DNA of 64,000 bases. Source: Nitrospira sp. (GTDB taxonomy: Bacteria; Nitrospirota; Nitrospiria; Nitrospirales; Nitrospiraceae). Below, piece after piece: positions 55,297-63,873 of this stretch. A model generated the notes under the pieces. The model was not told the DNA's origin, ran no database searches, and was given only the letters and a program-made list of their open reading frames with translations. A program made the translations under genes and the position numbers. Location: the NCBI GenBank assembly GCA_016873435.1, contig VGXF01000003.1, forward strand, positions 105,188-169,187, written 5' to 3'. How positions within the stretch are numbered: the stretch's first letter is position 1; each line of letters begins with the position of its first letter.

Positions 55297-56136
55297 ATGG
55301 AAGGCACGGATCAAGCGGTGCGTGGCGAGCCGGTCGAGCGCGCACCGCACCGGGCGGCCCCCCGCGCGGTCAGCCGGGTGCCGCTTGCCTGCGCCCTGGC
55401 CGCGCTCGTACTTCTTGTCGGCGCGGTGCGCCAGATGGATCGGCCCACCCTTGAAGTCGTCCGAGCCTTGCGCGCAGTCGCAATCGAGCGGGTGGGCGAC
55501 GCCGGCGATCTGCTCGGCAAGGGCTGGACGCTGCTGGCACTCAGCGGGCTCTTCGTGGCCGTGGGCTACTGGCGTGCCGATTCGACGTGGCGCGCCGCCG
55601 GCGTCCAGGGCTGGATCGCCCACGCCGTCACAGGGATTCTGGTCCAAGGACTTAAGCACAGCCTCGGGCGTCCGCGGCCGCGCCTCCATCAGGAGGACAC
55701 CTTCGTCACCGGGCCGACGCTCGAAGCAGGCTACGATTCGTTTCCCTCCGGCCACGCGGCCATCTCGTTTGCCGTTGCCGCTGTCCTGGCAACGCATTTC
55801 CCGCGCTGGGCGCGCCCGGCCTATGCGCTGGCCGGGTTCGTTGCGCTGACCCGCATCTTCCGTGGTGCGCATTTCGTCTCCGATGTGGTGGCGGGCATCG
55901 GGCTGGGGCTTGTCGTCGGCACGTTGGTCGTGGCCCCAAGGCATCAGTGGAGGATCAGAGTGCAGGCGTGTGTCGTGCCGGCCGTGTCCTGGCTCGTGGC
56001 GGGCGGTGCGCTTCTGTGGCTGCTCGTCTGGCCGGCGTCCGATCTGCGCACGGCCGGCCTGCTGCTTGGCGCCGGCGTGCTGACCGGACTCTCGCACTGG
56101 ACGGCACGAGGCGCGCGATCCGAAGCCGTCCGCTAG
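55297..56136 (+). CDS. PAP2-family membrane phosphatase
   Basis: 279 residues, about six membrane spans. Phosphatase motifs are KHSLGRPRPR (K-x6-RP), PSGHAAISF and R-x5-H-x3-D in LTRIFRGAHFVSDVV. Undecaprenyl pyrophosphate or lipid phosphatase is the likely role. Immediately follows the TolB-like gene and is convergent with the GT39 gene. Confidence 0.9.
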   Translation: MEGTDQAVRGEPVERAPHRAAPRAVSRVPLACALAALVLLVGAVRQMDRPTLEVVRALRAVAIERVGDAGDLLGKGWTLLALSGLFVAVGYWRADSTWRAAGVQGWIAHAVTGILVQGLKHSLGRPRPRLHQEDTFVTGPTLEAGYDSFPSGHAAISFAVAAVLATHFPRWARPAYALAGFVALTRIFRGAHFVSDVVAGIGLGLVVGTLVVAPRHQWRIRVQACVVPAVSWLVAGGALLWLLVWPASDLRTAGLLLGAGVLTGLSHWTARGARSEAVR

Positions 56137-56162
56137 CCCTCCCCCGCCTCGGAGCAGTCGTC

Positions 56163-57923
56163 TTACTGTTTATATCTCGCGTGCGGATCCTTTGCCGGAT
56201 CGTAGACTGGCGGTGGGGGAAGATTGGCCGGTAACTTGAGGATGGAGTCGCTGGCCAGCAAACTGTAGCCCGAGCTCTGCAAAATCGTGACAAACCCCGC
56301 GGCCTCCGGCGGCAGCTTGGGCTTTAGACGTGAGGGCAGCAGGATTAGGGTCCGGCCCGTTCCGGACACAAGCGGGCGCAGCTGGTCCTCCTCGCCGGGC
56401 CTGATCACGAGCACTGGCCGTTTTGCGTAAAAGATCAGCGACGGCCGCGCCGGGCCGTAGAGAATCAGCCGGTCGTCTGGGCCGAGGTTCACGCCCGCGG
56501 CATAGGCCAGCTCCTGCGGCGGGGCGATGAAGGCGGCGTTGAACCGCGGCAGGATCACTTGGATCGCCAGCAGGATCACGATTGCGATCATGGCGCCCGC
56601 GGCCCAGAAGGTGCCCGCCCGCCGGTCGTCCGAGAAGCCGAAGACGCCGATCAGCGCGCAGCCGAGCACGAGCGTCAGGCCGACGGCGACAGGGCCAAAG
56701 CCCGGCGAGGCCTGCGAGGCCATGGGAAATTCCTTGCCAATCACGTCGATGAACCGGTCGTAGAGCGCCGGCGCCGAGGAGAAGCCCAGCCCCAGCAGGA
56801 AGCCCAGCCCCATCGTGAGATGGATGGCCGCGCGCAGGCCCGGCGGGGCCGGCTCAGAGAGGCAGCGGTTCCAGTAACAGGCGGCCAGGATCGCGGCAGC
56901 CGGAAACAGCGGACCAATATAATGGGGCAGTCGCGTGGCGGAGAGGCTGAAGAACACAAAACCGGCTACCAGCCACAGCGCGGCGAAGAGTTCCAGGTCA
57001 CCAGCTCGGCCCTGGAGGCTGCCTCTCGAGGCGCGCCACTCCTGCCACGTCTGGTAGAGGGCCACGGAGGTCAATCCGCTCCACGGGAAAAAGCCAAACA
57101 GGAGGATCGGCACATAAAAGAGCAGCGTTCCGCCGTGGCCGCCGATCGTGTGTGCAAACCGGCCGATCGTATCGGCCTGTGCCGACTGGCTGTAGCGGCT
57201 GCCGTGGAGGGCGAGCATCGTGGCGTACCAGGGCAGGGCGATTGCCAGACACACTGCCAGGCCCGCGAGCGGAACGCCCTTCTGCCAGAATTGTGGCCAG
57301 CGTTTGGTGAGCGTGAGATAGGGCACAACGGCCAGCAGCGGCACGGCCAGGCCGATGGGGCCTTTGGTCAATGTGCCAAGGCCCATGCCCACGTAGAAGA
57401 GCCAGATCCAGTGGCGGGCGCGCGCCTCTCCGTTGAACCCAAGCCAAAACCCATAGAGCGACAGGGTGGTGCACAAGATCAGCACGCTGTCGGTCAGGGC
57501 CATGCGACCGATCGCGACGATTTCCAGGTTCAAGAGCAGCATCACGGCACTGAGCAGGCCGACCAGCGGCGTGCGGAGGCGCGCCAGCACCAGATACTGG
57601 AGCAGGATCAGTCCGACCCCGGCCACGGCCGAGGGCAGGCGGGCGCTGAATTCGGAGACGCCGAAGGTTGTATAGGCCGCGCTCATCAGCCAGTAGATGA
57701 AGGCCGGTTTGGCGAAGCGGGGCTGGTAGTTGAGGGTGGGGCTGACCCAATCGCCCGTTTCGACCATCTCGCGAGCGGCCTCGGCGTTACTGCCCTCGTC
57801 GCGGTCGGTTAGGCCGAGGCTCCCCAGCCCGAGAAAGAAAAGAAGGGCGGCCAGGGCCAGCAGGAGAACGAGGTGGACGCTCCGGTTGTCCTGTACAGCT
57901 GGATGCCACTCAACCTCATTCAT
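56163..57923 (-). CDS. GT39/ArnT-like glycosyltransferase
   Basis: 586 residues from ATG 57923. About ten membrane spans; first-loop motif GLTDRDEGSNAEAAREM matches the RDEArYAE-type catalytic loop of ArnT/PMT enzymes, with the catalytic Asp-Glu there. Transfers a sugar from a polyprenyl phosphate to an envelope acceptor. Last of three coupled genes with the LAB_N and GT2 genes. Confidence 0.88.
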   Translation of the reverse strand: MNEVEWHPAVQDNRSVHLVLLLALAALLFFLGLGSLGLTDRDEGSNAEAAREMVETGDWVSPTLNYQPRFAKPAFIYWLMSAAYTTFGVSEFSARLPSAVAGVGLILLQYLVLARLRTPLVGLLSAVMLLLNLEIVAIGRMALTDSVLILCTTLSLYGFWLGFNGEARARHWIWLFYVGMGLGTLTKGPIGLAVPLLAVVPYLTLTKRWPQFWQKGVPLAGLAVCLAIALPWYATMLALHGSRYSQSAQADTIGRFAHTIGGHGGTLLFYVPILLFGFFPWSGLTSVALYQTWQEWRASRGSLQGRAGDLELFAALWLVAGFVFFSLSATRLPHYIGPLFPAAAILAACYWNRCLSEPAPPGLRAAIHLTMGLGFLLGLGFSSAPALYDRFIDVIGKEFPMASQASPGFGPVAVGLTLVLGCALIGVFGFSDDRRAGTFWAAGAMIAIVILLAIQVILPRFNAAFIAPPQELAYAAGVNLGPDDRLILYGPARPSLIFYAKRPVLVIRPGEEDQLRPLVSGTGRTLILLPSRLKPKLPPEAAGFVTILQSSGYSLLASDSILKLPANLPPPPVYDPAKDPHARYKQ

Positions 57924-58222
57924 GTGGGGTCCTGGGTCTGTGCAGGGGCTGCTGCGGAGCGGCTGGCACGGGCGATCAGCATGAGATTGCGCAGGTAGAC
58001 GATGGCGCCGACGCTCTGGCCGGCGATGAACACGGGGTCTTTGCGATAGAGGGCATAGGCGAGCGTGATCAGGCCGCCGATGAGGCTCATGTACCAGAAG
58101 GCGACCGGGACGCGGCTCTCGGCGTGCTTCTCCGAGGCGATCCACTGCACGACCCAGCGCATGAAAAAAACCCCCTGCCCAAGAAAGCCGATCCCAAGCC
58201 AGAGGAGTTCGGTTGTGCTCAT
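57920..58222 (-). CDS. LAB_N-domain small membrane protein
   Basis: 100 residues from ATG 58222. Three hydrophobic segments: LLWLGIGFLGQGVFFMRW, AFWYMSLIGGLITLAYALY and VFIAGQSVGAIVYLRNL. FLGQGVFFMRWVVQWIASE is the signature of the lipid-A-disaccharide-synthase N-terminal domain that also occurs alone. It overlaps both neighbours by ATGA-type junctions. In the Arn-like arrangement it may take the place of a small flippase; this is inference. Confidence 0.88.
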   Translation of the reverse strand: MSTTELLWLGIGFLGQGVFFMRWVVQWIASEKHAESRVPVAFWYMSLIGGLITLAYALYRKDPVFIAGQSVGAIVYLRNLMLIARASRSAAAPAQTQDPT

Positions 58223-58950
58223 GGTTTGAGACGATACCGCAGAACGCGCGTGTACATCCACCGGACGGCCAGCAGGTCGCAGAGGCTACGCCAGAGCCGG
58301 TTGCCGACGCCGTACTTGGAGAGGCCGTGCGCCCGCGGGTAATGCCGGACGGGGACCTCGGTGAGCGTGAAGCCGTGCATGCGCGCCAGTGCAGGAAAGA
58401 ACCGGTGCATGCCCTCGAAGAGCGACAGTTTCTCGACGACCGCGCGCCGGAATATTTTGAGCGAGCAGCCGGTGTCGTGAATCGTGTCGCCCAGCACCAG
58501 GGTGCGGAATCCGTAGGCGATGCGAGAGGAGAGTGTCCGCACCAGATTGTCGTGCCGGTTTGTGCGCCAGCCGCAGACGAGGTCGTACTGTGCGGCCAGC
58601 GGCAGCAGCACGAGGATGTCGGCCGGATCGAGTTGCAAATCGCCGTCCATCGGTACGATCAGCTCCCCGTGCGCGTGGCGAAAGCCGGCGTCGAAGGCGG
58701 CCGTCTGGCCGTAGTTGCGGTCGAAATGCAGGACACGGACTTGCGCGTGCTGGGCGGCCAGATTGTCCAACACGTGGCTGCTGCCGTCGGTGCTGCCGTC
58801 GTCGACGTAGAGGATTTCGAAAGGCCTCGAACGGGACTGCTCGTGCGGGGCTAAGACTTTCAGTAGCTGCGCGGTGAGCGACGGCAGAGTGTCCTTTTCA
58901 TCCTTGATGGGGATGACAACAGAAATCCACGGACAGACGGGCCCCGACAT
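58219..58950 (-). CDS. GT2 glycosyltransferase, dolichol-phosphate-mannose-synthase-like
   Basis: 243 residues, GT-A fold: SVVIPIKDEKDTLPSL, YVDDGSTDGSSHVL, MDGDLQLDPADIL (DxD) and GWRTNRHDN. No C-terminal membrane helices. Loads a sugar onto a polyprenyl phosphate, likely for the ArnT-like enzyme two genes downstream. First gene of the coupled trio. Confidence 0.9.
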   Translation of the reverse strand: MSGPVCPWISVVIPIKDEKDTLPSLTAQLLKVLAPHEQSRSRPFEILYVDDGSTDGSSHVLDNLAAQHAQVRVLHFDRNYGQTAAFDAGFRHAHGELIVPMDGDLQLDPADILVLLPLAAQYDLVCGWRTNRHDNLVRTLSSRIAYGFRTLVLGDTIHDTGCSLKIFRRAVVEKLSLFEGMHRFFPALARMHGFTLTEVPVRHYPRAHGLSKYGVGNRLWRSLCDLLAVRWMYTRVLRYRLKP

Positions 58951-59028
58951 GCGCGCATTCTACCGGAGGGCTACGGGACGGTCAAACCTGCGCGTAGTGC
59001 CTGCCGCGGGGCACGGCCCGCAGCAGGC

Positions 59029-59577
59029 CTACGCGGGCTCTTGTACCGTAAAGCGGATCGTGCCGGTCAGGCTGAGGTTGTTAATCGCAAACCCCACGTG
59101 GATCTCCACGCGATACCGACCGGGTTTCCAGCCGCCCGCTGGTGGCGTGAGGTGCACGTAGCCGCTCTCGTCCTCCAGCGCAAGGTACATGGCGTCCTGT
59201 GTGAGGGCGGTCGTGGGCGCGAGCCCGGCGACCTCCTCGGGATAGCAGACGCCGAAGACCTGATAGGGCTGATAATGGGGGAAGACGCTAAAGATGATGA
59301 AGACCGGCGCCGTGGGGCGAAAGACGGCAGTCGGTTTGACGGCCACGATTTCGTGCGTGCGCCGGAAGCCCAGCTCCTCGTCGAATCCTTCGGCGGTCTG
59401 GATGGCGCGGAACAGGCCCTCGGGGGGCTTGTTGAAGTCGTAGGAGGCAATCGGGTTCTTGTCCTGCAGCTCCGGCACGCCGCCGGGCGCGGCATCAGCG
59501 GCGAAACTGTGCCCGGGCGCTCCGAGGCTCAGCACCCCGGCCATGGCCAGCCCCAGCGATTGCCCCGCGCGTCGCAT
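59029..59577 (-). CDS. Secreted protein of unknown function C
   Basis: 182 residues, signal peptide 1-27 (LGLAMAGVLSLGAPGHSFAADA). The mature part has a beta-rich C-terminus (VHLTPPAGGWKPGRYRVEIHVG, ending SLTGTIRFTVQEPA) as in small extracellular domains. No family recognised. 79 bases upstream of the GT2 start, possibly in the same transcription unit. Confidence 0.75.
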   Translation of the reverse strand: MRRAGQSLGLAMAGVLSLGAPGHSFAADAAPGGVPELQDKNPIASYDFNKPPEGLFRAIQTAEGFDEELGFRRTHEIVAVKPTAVFRPTAPVFIIFSVFPHYQPYQVFGVCYPEEVAGLAPTTALTQDAMYLALEDESGYVHLTPPAGGWKPGRYRVEIHVGFAINNLSLTGTIRFTVQEPA

Positions 59578-59684
59578 AGGCCTTGTCGTACCTGCAGCGT
59601 CGGGGGCCTGTCAAGACGGGCCGCCCGCGCCACGCGCACGATGCATTGCCCGGCGAAAAGCCGTTCTGATAGTATGGGCCGGCC

Positions 59685-61106
59685 ATGGCGATCCATCTCG
59701 ACACAAATCCCGATGCGCTGCCGCAACTCATAGGCGACTTCAAGCCCGTCGACGAGTGGCAGGCCCACATCAGCCAGATTTTTTACGGGCTGCGGGGCGC
59801 CCGCGTCCACGAGTATTACCAGACGTTTGCGTCCGCCGATTATCGGCTCGCGCATGCGCTCGCCGCCGATTACTTCGCGCGGGTCTGCGCCCGTGCCACC
59901 GACGGGGCACGGGGCACGGCGCCCCCGCTGGTCATCCACGAATGGGGCTGCGGGAACGGGAATCTGGCCGCCTGTTTTCTGACGCACCTTCAGGCGCTGG
60001 ACCCCGACGGCCTCGTCTATCCGCGCGTCCGCTACGTCCTGGTGGATGCGCATCCGACCATGCTCGCCACGGCGCTCGCTCATCCGGATTTGGCGCCGCA
60101 CCGGGCGCAGGTGGAGACGCTCTGCGCTGAGGCCGCGGCGCTGACGTCGGTGGCGGCGGGCTCGGTGGATCGGATCATTTGCAATGAGCTGTGGAACGAA
60201 CTGCCGGCCAAATTGCTGCTGCGCAAGGGCAACGACGTCGACGAAGAGTACCTGCGGCCCAATTTAAGCGAAAAGCGGCATGCCGACATCGCCGACTGGT
60301 CGGGGTTTGTCCGGGCCTTCGACGAAAAGAACGGCGCGGCGCTGCAGCACTTCCCCGCCTTTCTGGAAGACATCATCTGGGAGAAGGAGTACCGCAAGAC
60401 CGACTGGAAGGCGGTGCCCTATCGCAAGACCATCACGGAGTTTCTCAAGCAGATCGACGAGCACGTGCTCGTGCCGGTCAACCTGGGCGCCTGCGCAACC
60501 GTGCACGAGGCGAAGCGGGTGCTGGCGCCCGACGCGATCGGCTTCAGTAGCTTCGATGCCGGCGCGGACGAGCTGGCGGTGGTCAATGACCCCGACAAAC
60601 CCTGCTACGGTCTCTTCGGCGGGCTGCACAGTTTCATGGTCAACTTTGCGTTGGTAAAATCCGTGTCGGCCTACCAGGGCATCACGACCCCCGCGATCGA
60701 GGCCCAGCGGGCATTTGTCGGACGCAGTTTGCAGACGAAGGTCGTGAGCCTCATGGATCTGCTGGCCTCCTATCCCTCGCCCCGCTCGCTCCAGCCCTGG
60801 GAGCAGGACCGACTGATCATCCGGACGCTCCACGCCCTCAAGCCTTTCTACCACAGCGCCTACCGGCGCCCGATTGAGTTCCCGCTGCGCCACGAGACCC
60901 CTGCGGCCGAGCGGCCGGCGCTGCAGGCCCTCGTAAACGCGCTGGGCCCCAACGGGGTCCCCGATACGGTGGCCTATCTGACGGAGCAGGAACTCGCCGG
61001 CGCCATGGCGGACCTGGAAGCGCTGGGCTATGCCCGGGAACTGGTGCTGGCGGCGCAGGGGATGCCGGTCCAACCGATTGACTACCGGCACTTTTTCTTC
61101 GCCTAG
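59685..61106 (+). CDS. MidA/NDUFAF7-like SAM-dependent methyltransferase
   Basis: 473 residues. Rossmann start LVIHEWGCGNGNLAACFLTHLQAL is the SAM loop (motif I), YVLVDAHPTMLA motif II. The subsequent RIICNELWNELPAK is the conserved NE-x-x-D/N region seen in MidA-like proteins. The C-terminal ~110 residues (from ERPALQAL) are a distinct helical part. In other organisms MidA homologues methylate arginine in a complex I subunit; the same is only inferred here. Confidence 0.8.
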   Translation: MAIHLDTNPDALPQLIGDFKPVDEWQAHISQIFYGLRGARVHEYYQTFASADYRLAHALAADYFARVCARATDGARGTAPPLVIHEWGCGNGNLAACFLTHLQALDPDGLVYPRVRYVLVDAHPTMLATALAHPDLAPHRAQVETLCAEAAALTSVAAGSVDRIICNELWNELPAKLLLRKGNDVDEEYLRPNLSEKRHADIADWSGFVRAFDEKNGAALQHFPAFLEDIIWEKEYRKTDWKAVPYRKTITEFLKQIDEHVLVPVNLGACATVHEAKRVLAPDAIGFSSFDAGADELAVVNDPDKPCYGLFGGLHSFMVNFALVKSVSAYQGITTPAIEAQRAFVGRSLQTKVVSLMDLLASYPSPRSLQPWEQDRLIIRTLHALKPFYHSAYRRPIEFPLRHETPAAERPALQALVNALGPNGVPDTVAYLTEQELAGAMADLEALGYARELVLAAQGMPVQPIDYRHFFFA

Positions 61107-61137
61107 CGGGGCGCTTGTGCCGCTTGCCAGAAAGTGC

Positions 61138-61166
61138 TTGACTCATCCCGCAAATGCCTGTAGCGT
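61138..61166 (+). promoter_or_regulatory. Possible promoter of the tat genes
   Basis: TTGACT (61138-61143), 17-base spacer, TAGCGT (61161-61166, 3 of 6 matches). Located in the 159-base gap before tatA. Confidence 0.35.
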
Positions 61167-61265
61167 GCCCGGCTGATAGGTAGCTCTCAAGGGGCCCCGA
61201 GCCGGGAGCCAGAATCCCGCTCAGCGTGCCCCCCCACTTACGCTAAGTCGTCTACGAGGTCTTCA

Positions 61266-61538
61266 ATGTTCGGTTCGTTCGGCTGGATGGAACTCTTACT
61301 GATCCTGTTTATCGTCCTGATTATCTTTGGGGCGGGCAAGATCCCCCAGTTGGGGGAAGGTTTGGGGAAGGCGATCAAGGGGTTTAAGAAGGCGGTCCAT
61401 GAGCCGGAGCCGGTCGAAGAGGCCACCGCCACGGCCGTACCGGCCCCTCCCCCTGCCGCAGCCCAGGTCGGCCAAGCCCCCTCGGCGGACCCGGGCCAGC
61501 TCACCGCCCAATCCGCGCAGCCCACGAAGCAGGCCTAA
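61266..61538 (+). CDS. tatA: Twin-arginine translocase protein TatA/TatE
   Basis: 90 residues. One N-terminal membrane helix ([35 protein letters not shown], the FG-x-x-K-x-P-x-hinge) and an amphipathic helix, then a Pro/Ala-rich tail. Pore-forming partner of TatC, which is not in the window. Confidence 0.92.
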   Translation: MFGSFGWMELLLILFIVLIIFGAGKIPQLGEGLGKAIKGFKKAVHEPEPVEEATATAVPAPPPAAAQVGQAPSADPGQLTAQSAQPTKQA

Positions 61539-61633
61539 ACCGTAGACGCTGGGCACGGGGCTCGATGCAACGCGTCAGACATGCCGCCCGCGGCCCGAGG
61601 GCCAAGACGCCGGCGGCGCGCCCCTGAGCGATT

Positions 61634-61921
61634 ATGTTCGGCCTGGGTGTTGGCGAGATTCTCATTATTCTGGTGCTGGCCTTTCTGCTCTTTGGGCCCA
61701 AGCAGTTGCCGGAAGTGGGCCGGCAGGTCGGTCGGGCCGTCAAGGGGCTCAAGGAAACGGCAGATGACCTTCGGAAGTCAGTGGAGCCGGAAGTCAACCT
61801 GATCCAGCAGGAAGTCAAGATGGCGGAGCAGGACCTGGCGGCCTCGATGAAGGAAGCAGAAGAAGAGATTCACGCAGTTGGGTCCGGCCCAGGGGCGGAC
61901 GGAAATGTAAAATCTTCTTGA
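61634..61921 (+). CDS. tatB: Second TatA/TatB-type translocase protein
   Basis: 95 residues. Membrane helix EILIILVLAFLLFGPKQLPEVGRQVGRAVKGLKETADDL. FGPKQLPEVGR is the TatB-type hinge, and the longer amphipathic part (VEPEVNLIQQEVKMAEQDL) favours TatB. Separated from the first tat gene by 95 bases; a weak hairpin straddles its stop (61903-61930). Confidence 0.85.
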   Translation: MFGLGVGEILIILVLAFLLFGPKQLPEVGRQVGRAVKGLKETADDLRKSVEPEVNLIQQEVKMAEQDLAASMKEAEEEIHAVGSGPGADGNVKSS

Positions 61922-61930
61922 TTTACATTT
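61903..61930. other. AT-rich inverted repeat across the tatB stop
   Basis: AAATGTAAAAT (61903-61913) and ATTTACATTT (61921-61930) pair nearly perfectly; the stop TGA lies in the loop. A weak tail TTTCAATTG follows, so it could be a low-stability terminator or a binding site. Confidence 0.35.
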
Positions 61931-62018
61931 CAATTGTTGATAAGTAGGCGGCTACGCCACACTGCGACAGTGGAACGGCGGGCCGAACCAGGCGGAGGGC
62001 CGCCAGTGAGCCAGGCAG

Positions 62019-62047
62019 TTGAGGGATGCAGCAGTGTCGCGTAACGT
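62019..62047 (+). promoter_or_regulatory. Possible promoter of the outer-membrane barrel gene
   Basis: TTGAGG (62019-62024), 17-base spacer, TAACGT (62042-62047, 3 of 6 matches). The AAGGAGGAGG (62072-62081) ribosome binding site is much stronger evidence for the start. Confidence 0.3.
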
Positions 62048-62086
62048 ACGGTAATCATGGCCAGTCCATTAAGGAGGAGGCACGTT

Positions 62087-63745
62087 ATGATGAGCAAGAA
62101 ACTCGGGTGGCTGCGACAGGCGCTCAATATGGCGCTGGTTGCAGTAGTGGCCGGATTTACGGCGCCGGCTTGGGCAGCGTTTGAGCTCCCAGAAGGTGAG
62201 AAGATCACCAACCTGCCGGCGATTCCGCGGGCCATTCCGCAGAAGGAAGGCTACGAGCTCTATGACCCGAAGATCGGCAAGAACTTCGACATCAAGAACT
62301 TCTGGCTGCGCGCCGACCTGCGCGTCCGGCCCGAGATGCGGCAAAACACGTGCTTCGGCGCCAATAACGCGGCCGCGGGTGCCTGCAACGTTGTGAACCA
62401 TAACGGCGCAGCGGGCAAAGCCAACGACTTCTACGTCCAGCAGTGGGTGCGGCTGGGTATCGGCTATGACCTCTCGCCGGATGTCAATTTCTACATGGAA
62501 ATCATTGACGCGGCGGTCTGGGGGGCGACCGGCGGCGGCAACGAAGTTGGTGCAGGGTTGAGCTCCCTGAACCACGGCGGGTCCAACGACGCTAGCGGAG
62601 GTACTGCCAACCGGCTCGGTGTGCGCGCGGCCTATGTGTTGGTGCGGAACCTGGGCGGGATCCAGGGGCTGAGCATGAAGGCGGGCCGCCAGTATGTGAT
62701 CTTCGGCAACCACTCGCTGTTCGGCCACTTTGACTGGGCGAACACGGGCTTCTCGCATGACGGCCTCATGTTCTCCTATGAGACCAAGGCCGTGACCTCC
62801 TACTTGGGCTGGTTCCGCGAGGCGGAATCCGACATTCGGTCGGGCGCCCCGGTTGGCAGTCTCGCGGCGAACGTGGTAACTAACACGACCACGGGCAGAG
62901 ATGGCCAGGCCGACGCCGATCTGTTTATTTTCTACAACCAGATCAAGTCGGTCCCGGGCTTCCTGATCGAGCCCTACTATGTCCTGTACGTCAACAACCA
63001 GCAGAGCGAAGTCAACAGGGCGCAGGGTCTGGGCACGGCAAAGCACAGCAACCAGATTCGTCACATGATCGGCAACCGAATCGAAATGCGCAAAGGCAAC
63101 TGGGACTTCACCAACGAGACCGCCTATCAGTTCGGTCGCATGGGTGACAGCGGTCAGCCTCAGCTCATCGCGGGCGAGGCGCAGAAAAAGAATCTGACCA
63201 TCAACGCGTGGGCGATGAGAAACTGGTTCGGCTACACGGCCTATAATAACCCGATGAAGCCGCGGCTGGCGTTCAACCTTGACTATGCGTCGGGTGATAG
63301 CAAGTCCAACTGTTCGTTGAATGCCGGGTACGGGCGTTGCTCAACGGCCAACACGTTTGAGAACTTCTATCCGACAAACCACATCCACATGGGCTACATG
63401 GACATCCAAGCCTGGAAGAACATGATGAGCCCGTCGATCAACTTCCAGTTCCGGCCGACCAAGGATGATCACTTCGAGATCTGGGCGACGAGCCTGAATC
63501 TAGCCGACAGACAGGACAACTGGTATCGTGGTGGCCAGGGGGTCTATGTCTACTCCAAGGTGGGCAATACCAAGAAACACATCGGCGACGAAATCGATTT
63601 TTCGTGGACGCGGATGTTTGCCGAGGGGAAGGTGGCCTTCCAGCTCAACTACTCCACCATGTTCTCAGGAGGCTACATTGAGCATAACCTGGGACAGAGC
63701 CAAAACCAGCACTGGGGCTATGCCCAGATCTGGATGAACTTCTAA
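62087..63745 (+). CDS. Alginate-export-type outer-membrane beta-barrel protein
   Basis: 552 residues from ATG 62087, preceded by AAGGAGGAGG. Signal peptide about residues 1-30 (LNMALVAVVAGFTAPAWA). Alternating beta-strand pattern rich in aromatic residues with Trp/Tyr/Phe girdles (AYVLVRNLGG, GRQYVIFGNHSLFGHFDW, VTSYLGWFREAESD), and a C-terminal Phe (QIWMNF) typical of outer-membrane proteins. Two Cys pairs in loops (near residues 91/103 and 406/414) are unusual for a porin. Large barrels of this family are common in Nitrospira. The substrate is unknown. Confidence 0.88.
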   Translation: MMSKKLGWLRQALNMALVAVVAGFTAPAWAAFELPEGEKITNLPAIPRAIPQKEGYELYDPKIGKNFDIKNFWLRADLRVRPEMRQNTCFGANNAAAGACNVVNHNGAAGKANDFYVQQWVRLGIGYDLSPDVNFYMEIIDAAVWGATGGGNEVGAGLSSLNHGGSNDASGGTANRLGVRAAYVLVRNLGGIQGLSMKAGRQYVIFGNHSLFGHFDWANTGFSHDGLMFSYETKAVTSYLGWFREAESDIRSGAPVGSLAANVVTNTTTGRDGQADADLFIFYNQIKSVPGFLIEPYYVLYVNNQQSEVNRAQGLGTAKHSNQIRHMIGNRIEMRKGNWDFTNETAYQFGRMGDSGQPQLIAGEAQKKNLTINAWAMRNWFGYTAYNNPMKPRLAFNLDYASGDSKSNCSLNAGYGRCSTANTFENFYPTNHIHMGYMDIQAWKNMMSPSINFQFRPTKDDHFEIWATSLNLADRQDNWYRGGQGVYVYSKVGNTKKHIGDEIDFSWTRMFAEGKVAFQLNYSTMFSGGYIEHNLGQSQNQHWGYAQIWMNF

Positions 63746-63772
63746 GCACCACGTAGACGGGTTGCCTCAACG

Positions 63773-63812
63773 GACGGGCGAGGGGACGGATCCCCCTCGC
63801 CCGTCTGCGTTT
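63773..63812 (+). terminator. Terminator of the outer-membrane barrel gene
   Basis: A perfect 13-base inverted repeat, GACGGGCGAGGGG (63773-63785) and CCCCTCGCCCGTC (63793-63805), followed by TGCGTTTG. The T-run is short but the stem is very stable. Confidence 0.65.
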
Positions 63813-63873
63813 GAGGGGAGAGCGGGCCCGCGTGTCGTCGCAGGGGAGGGCTGTGCCCCCCGCCGCGGCTATT

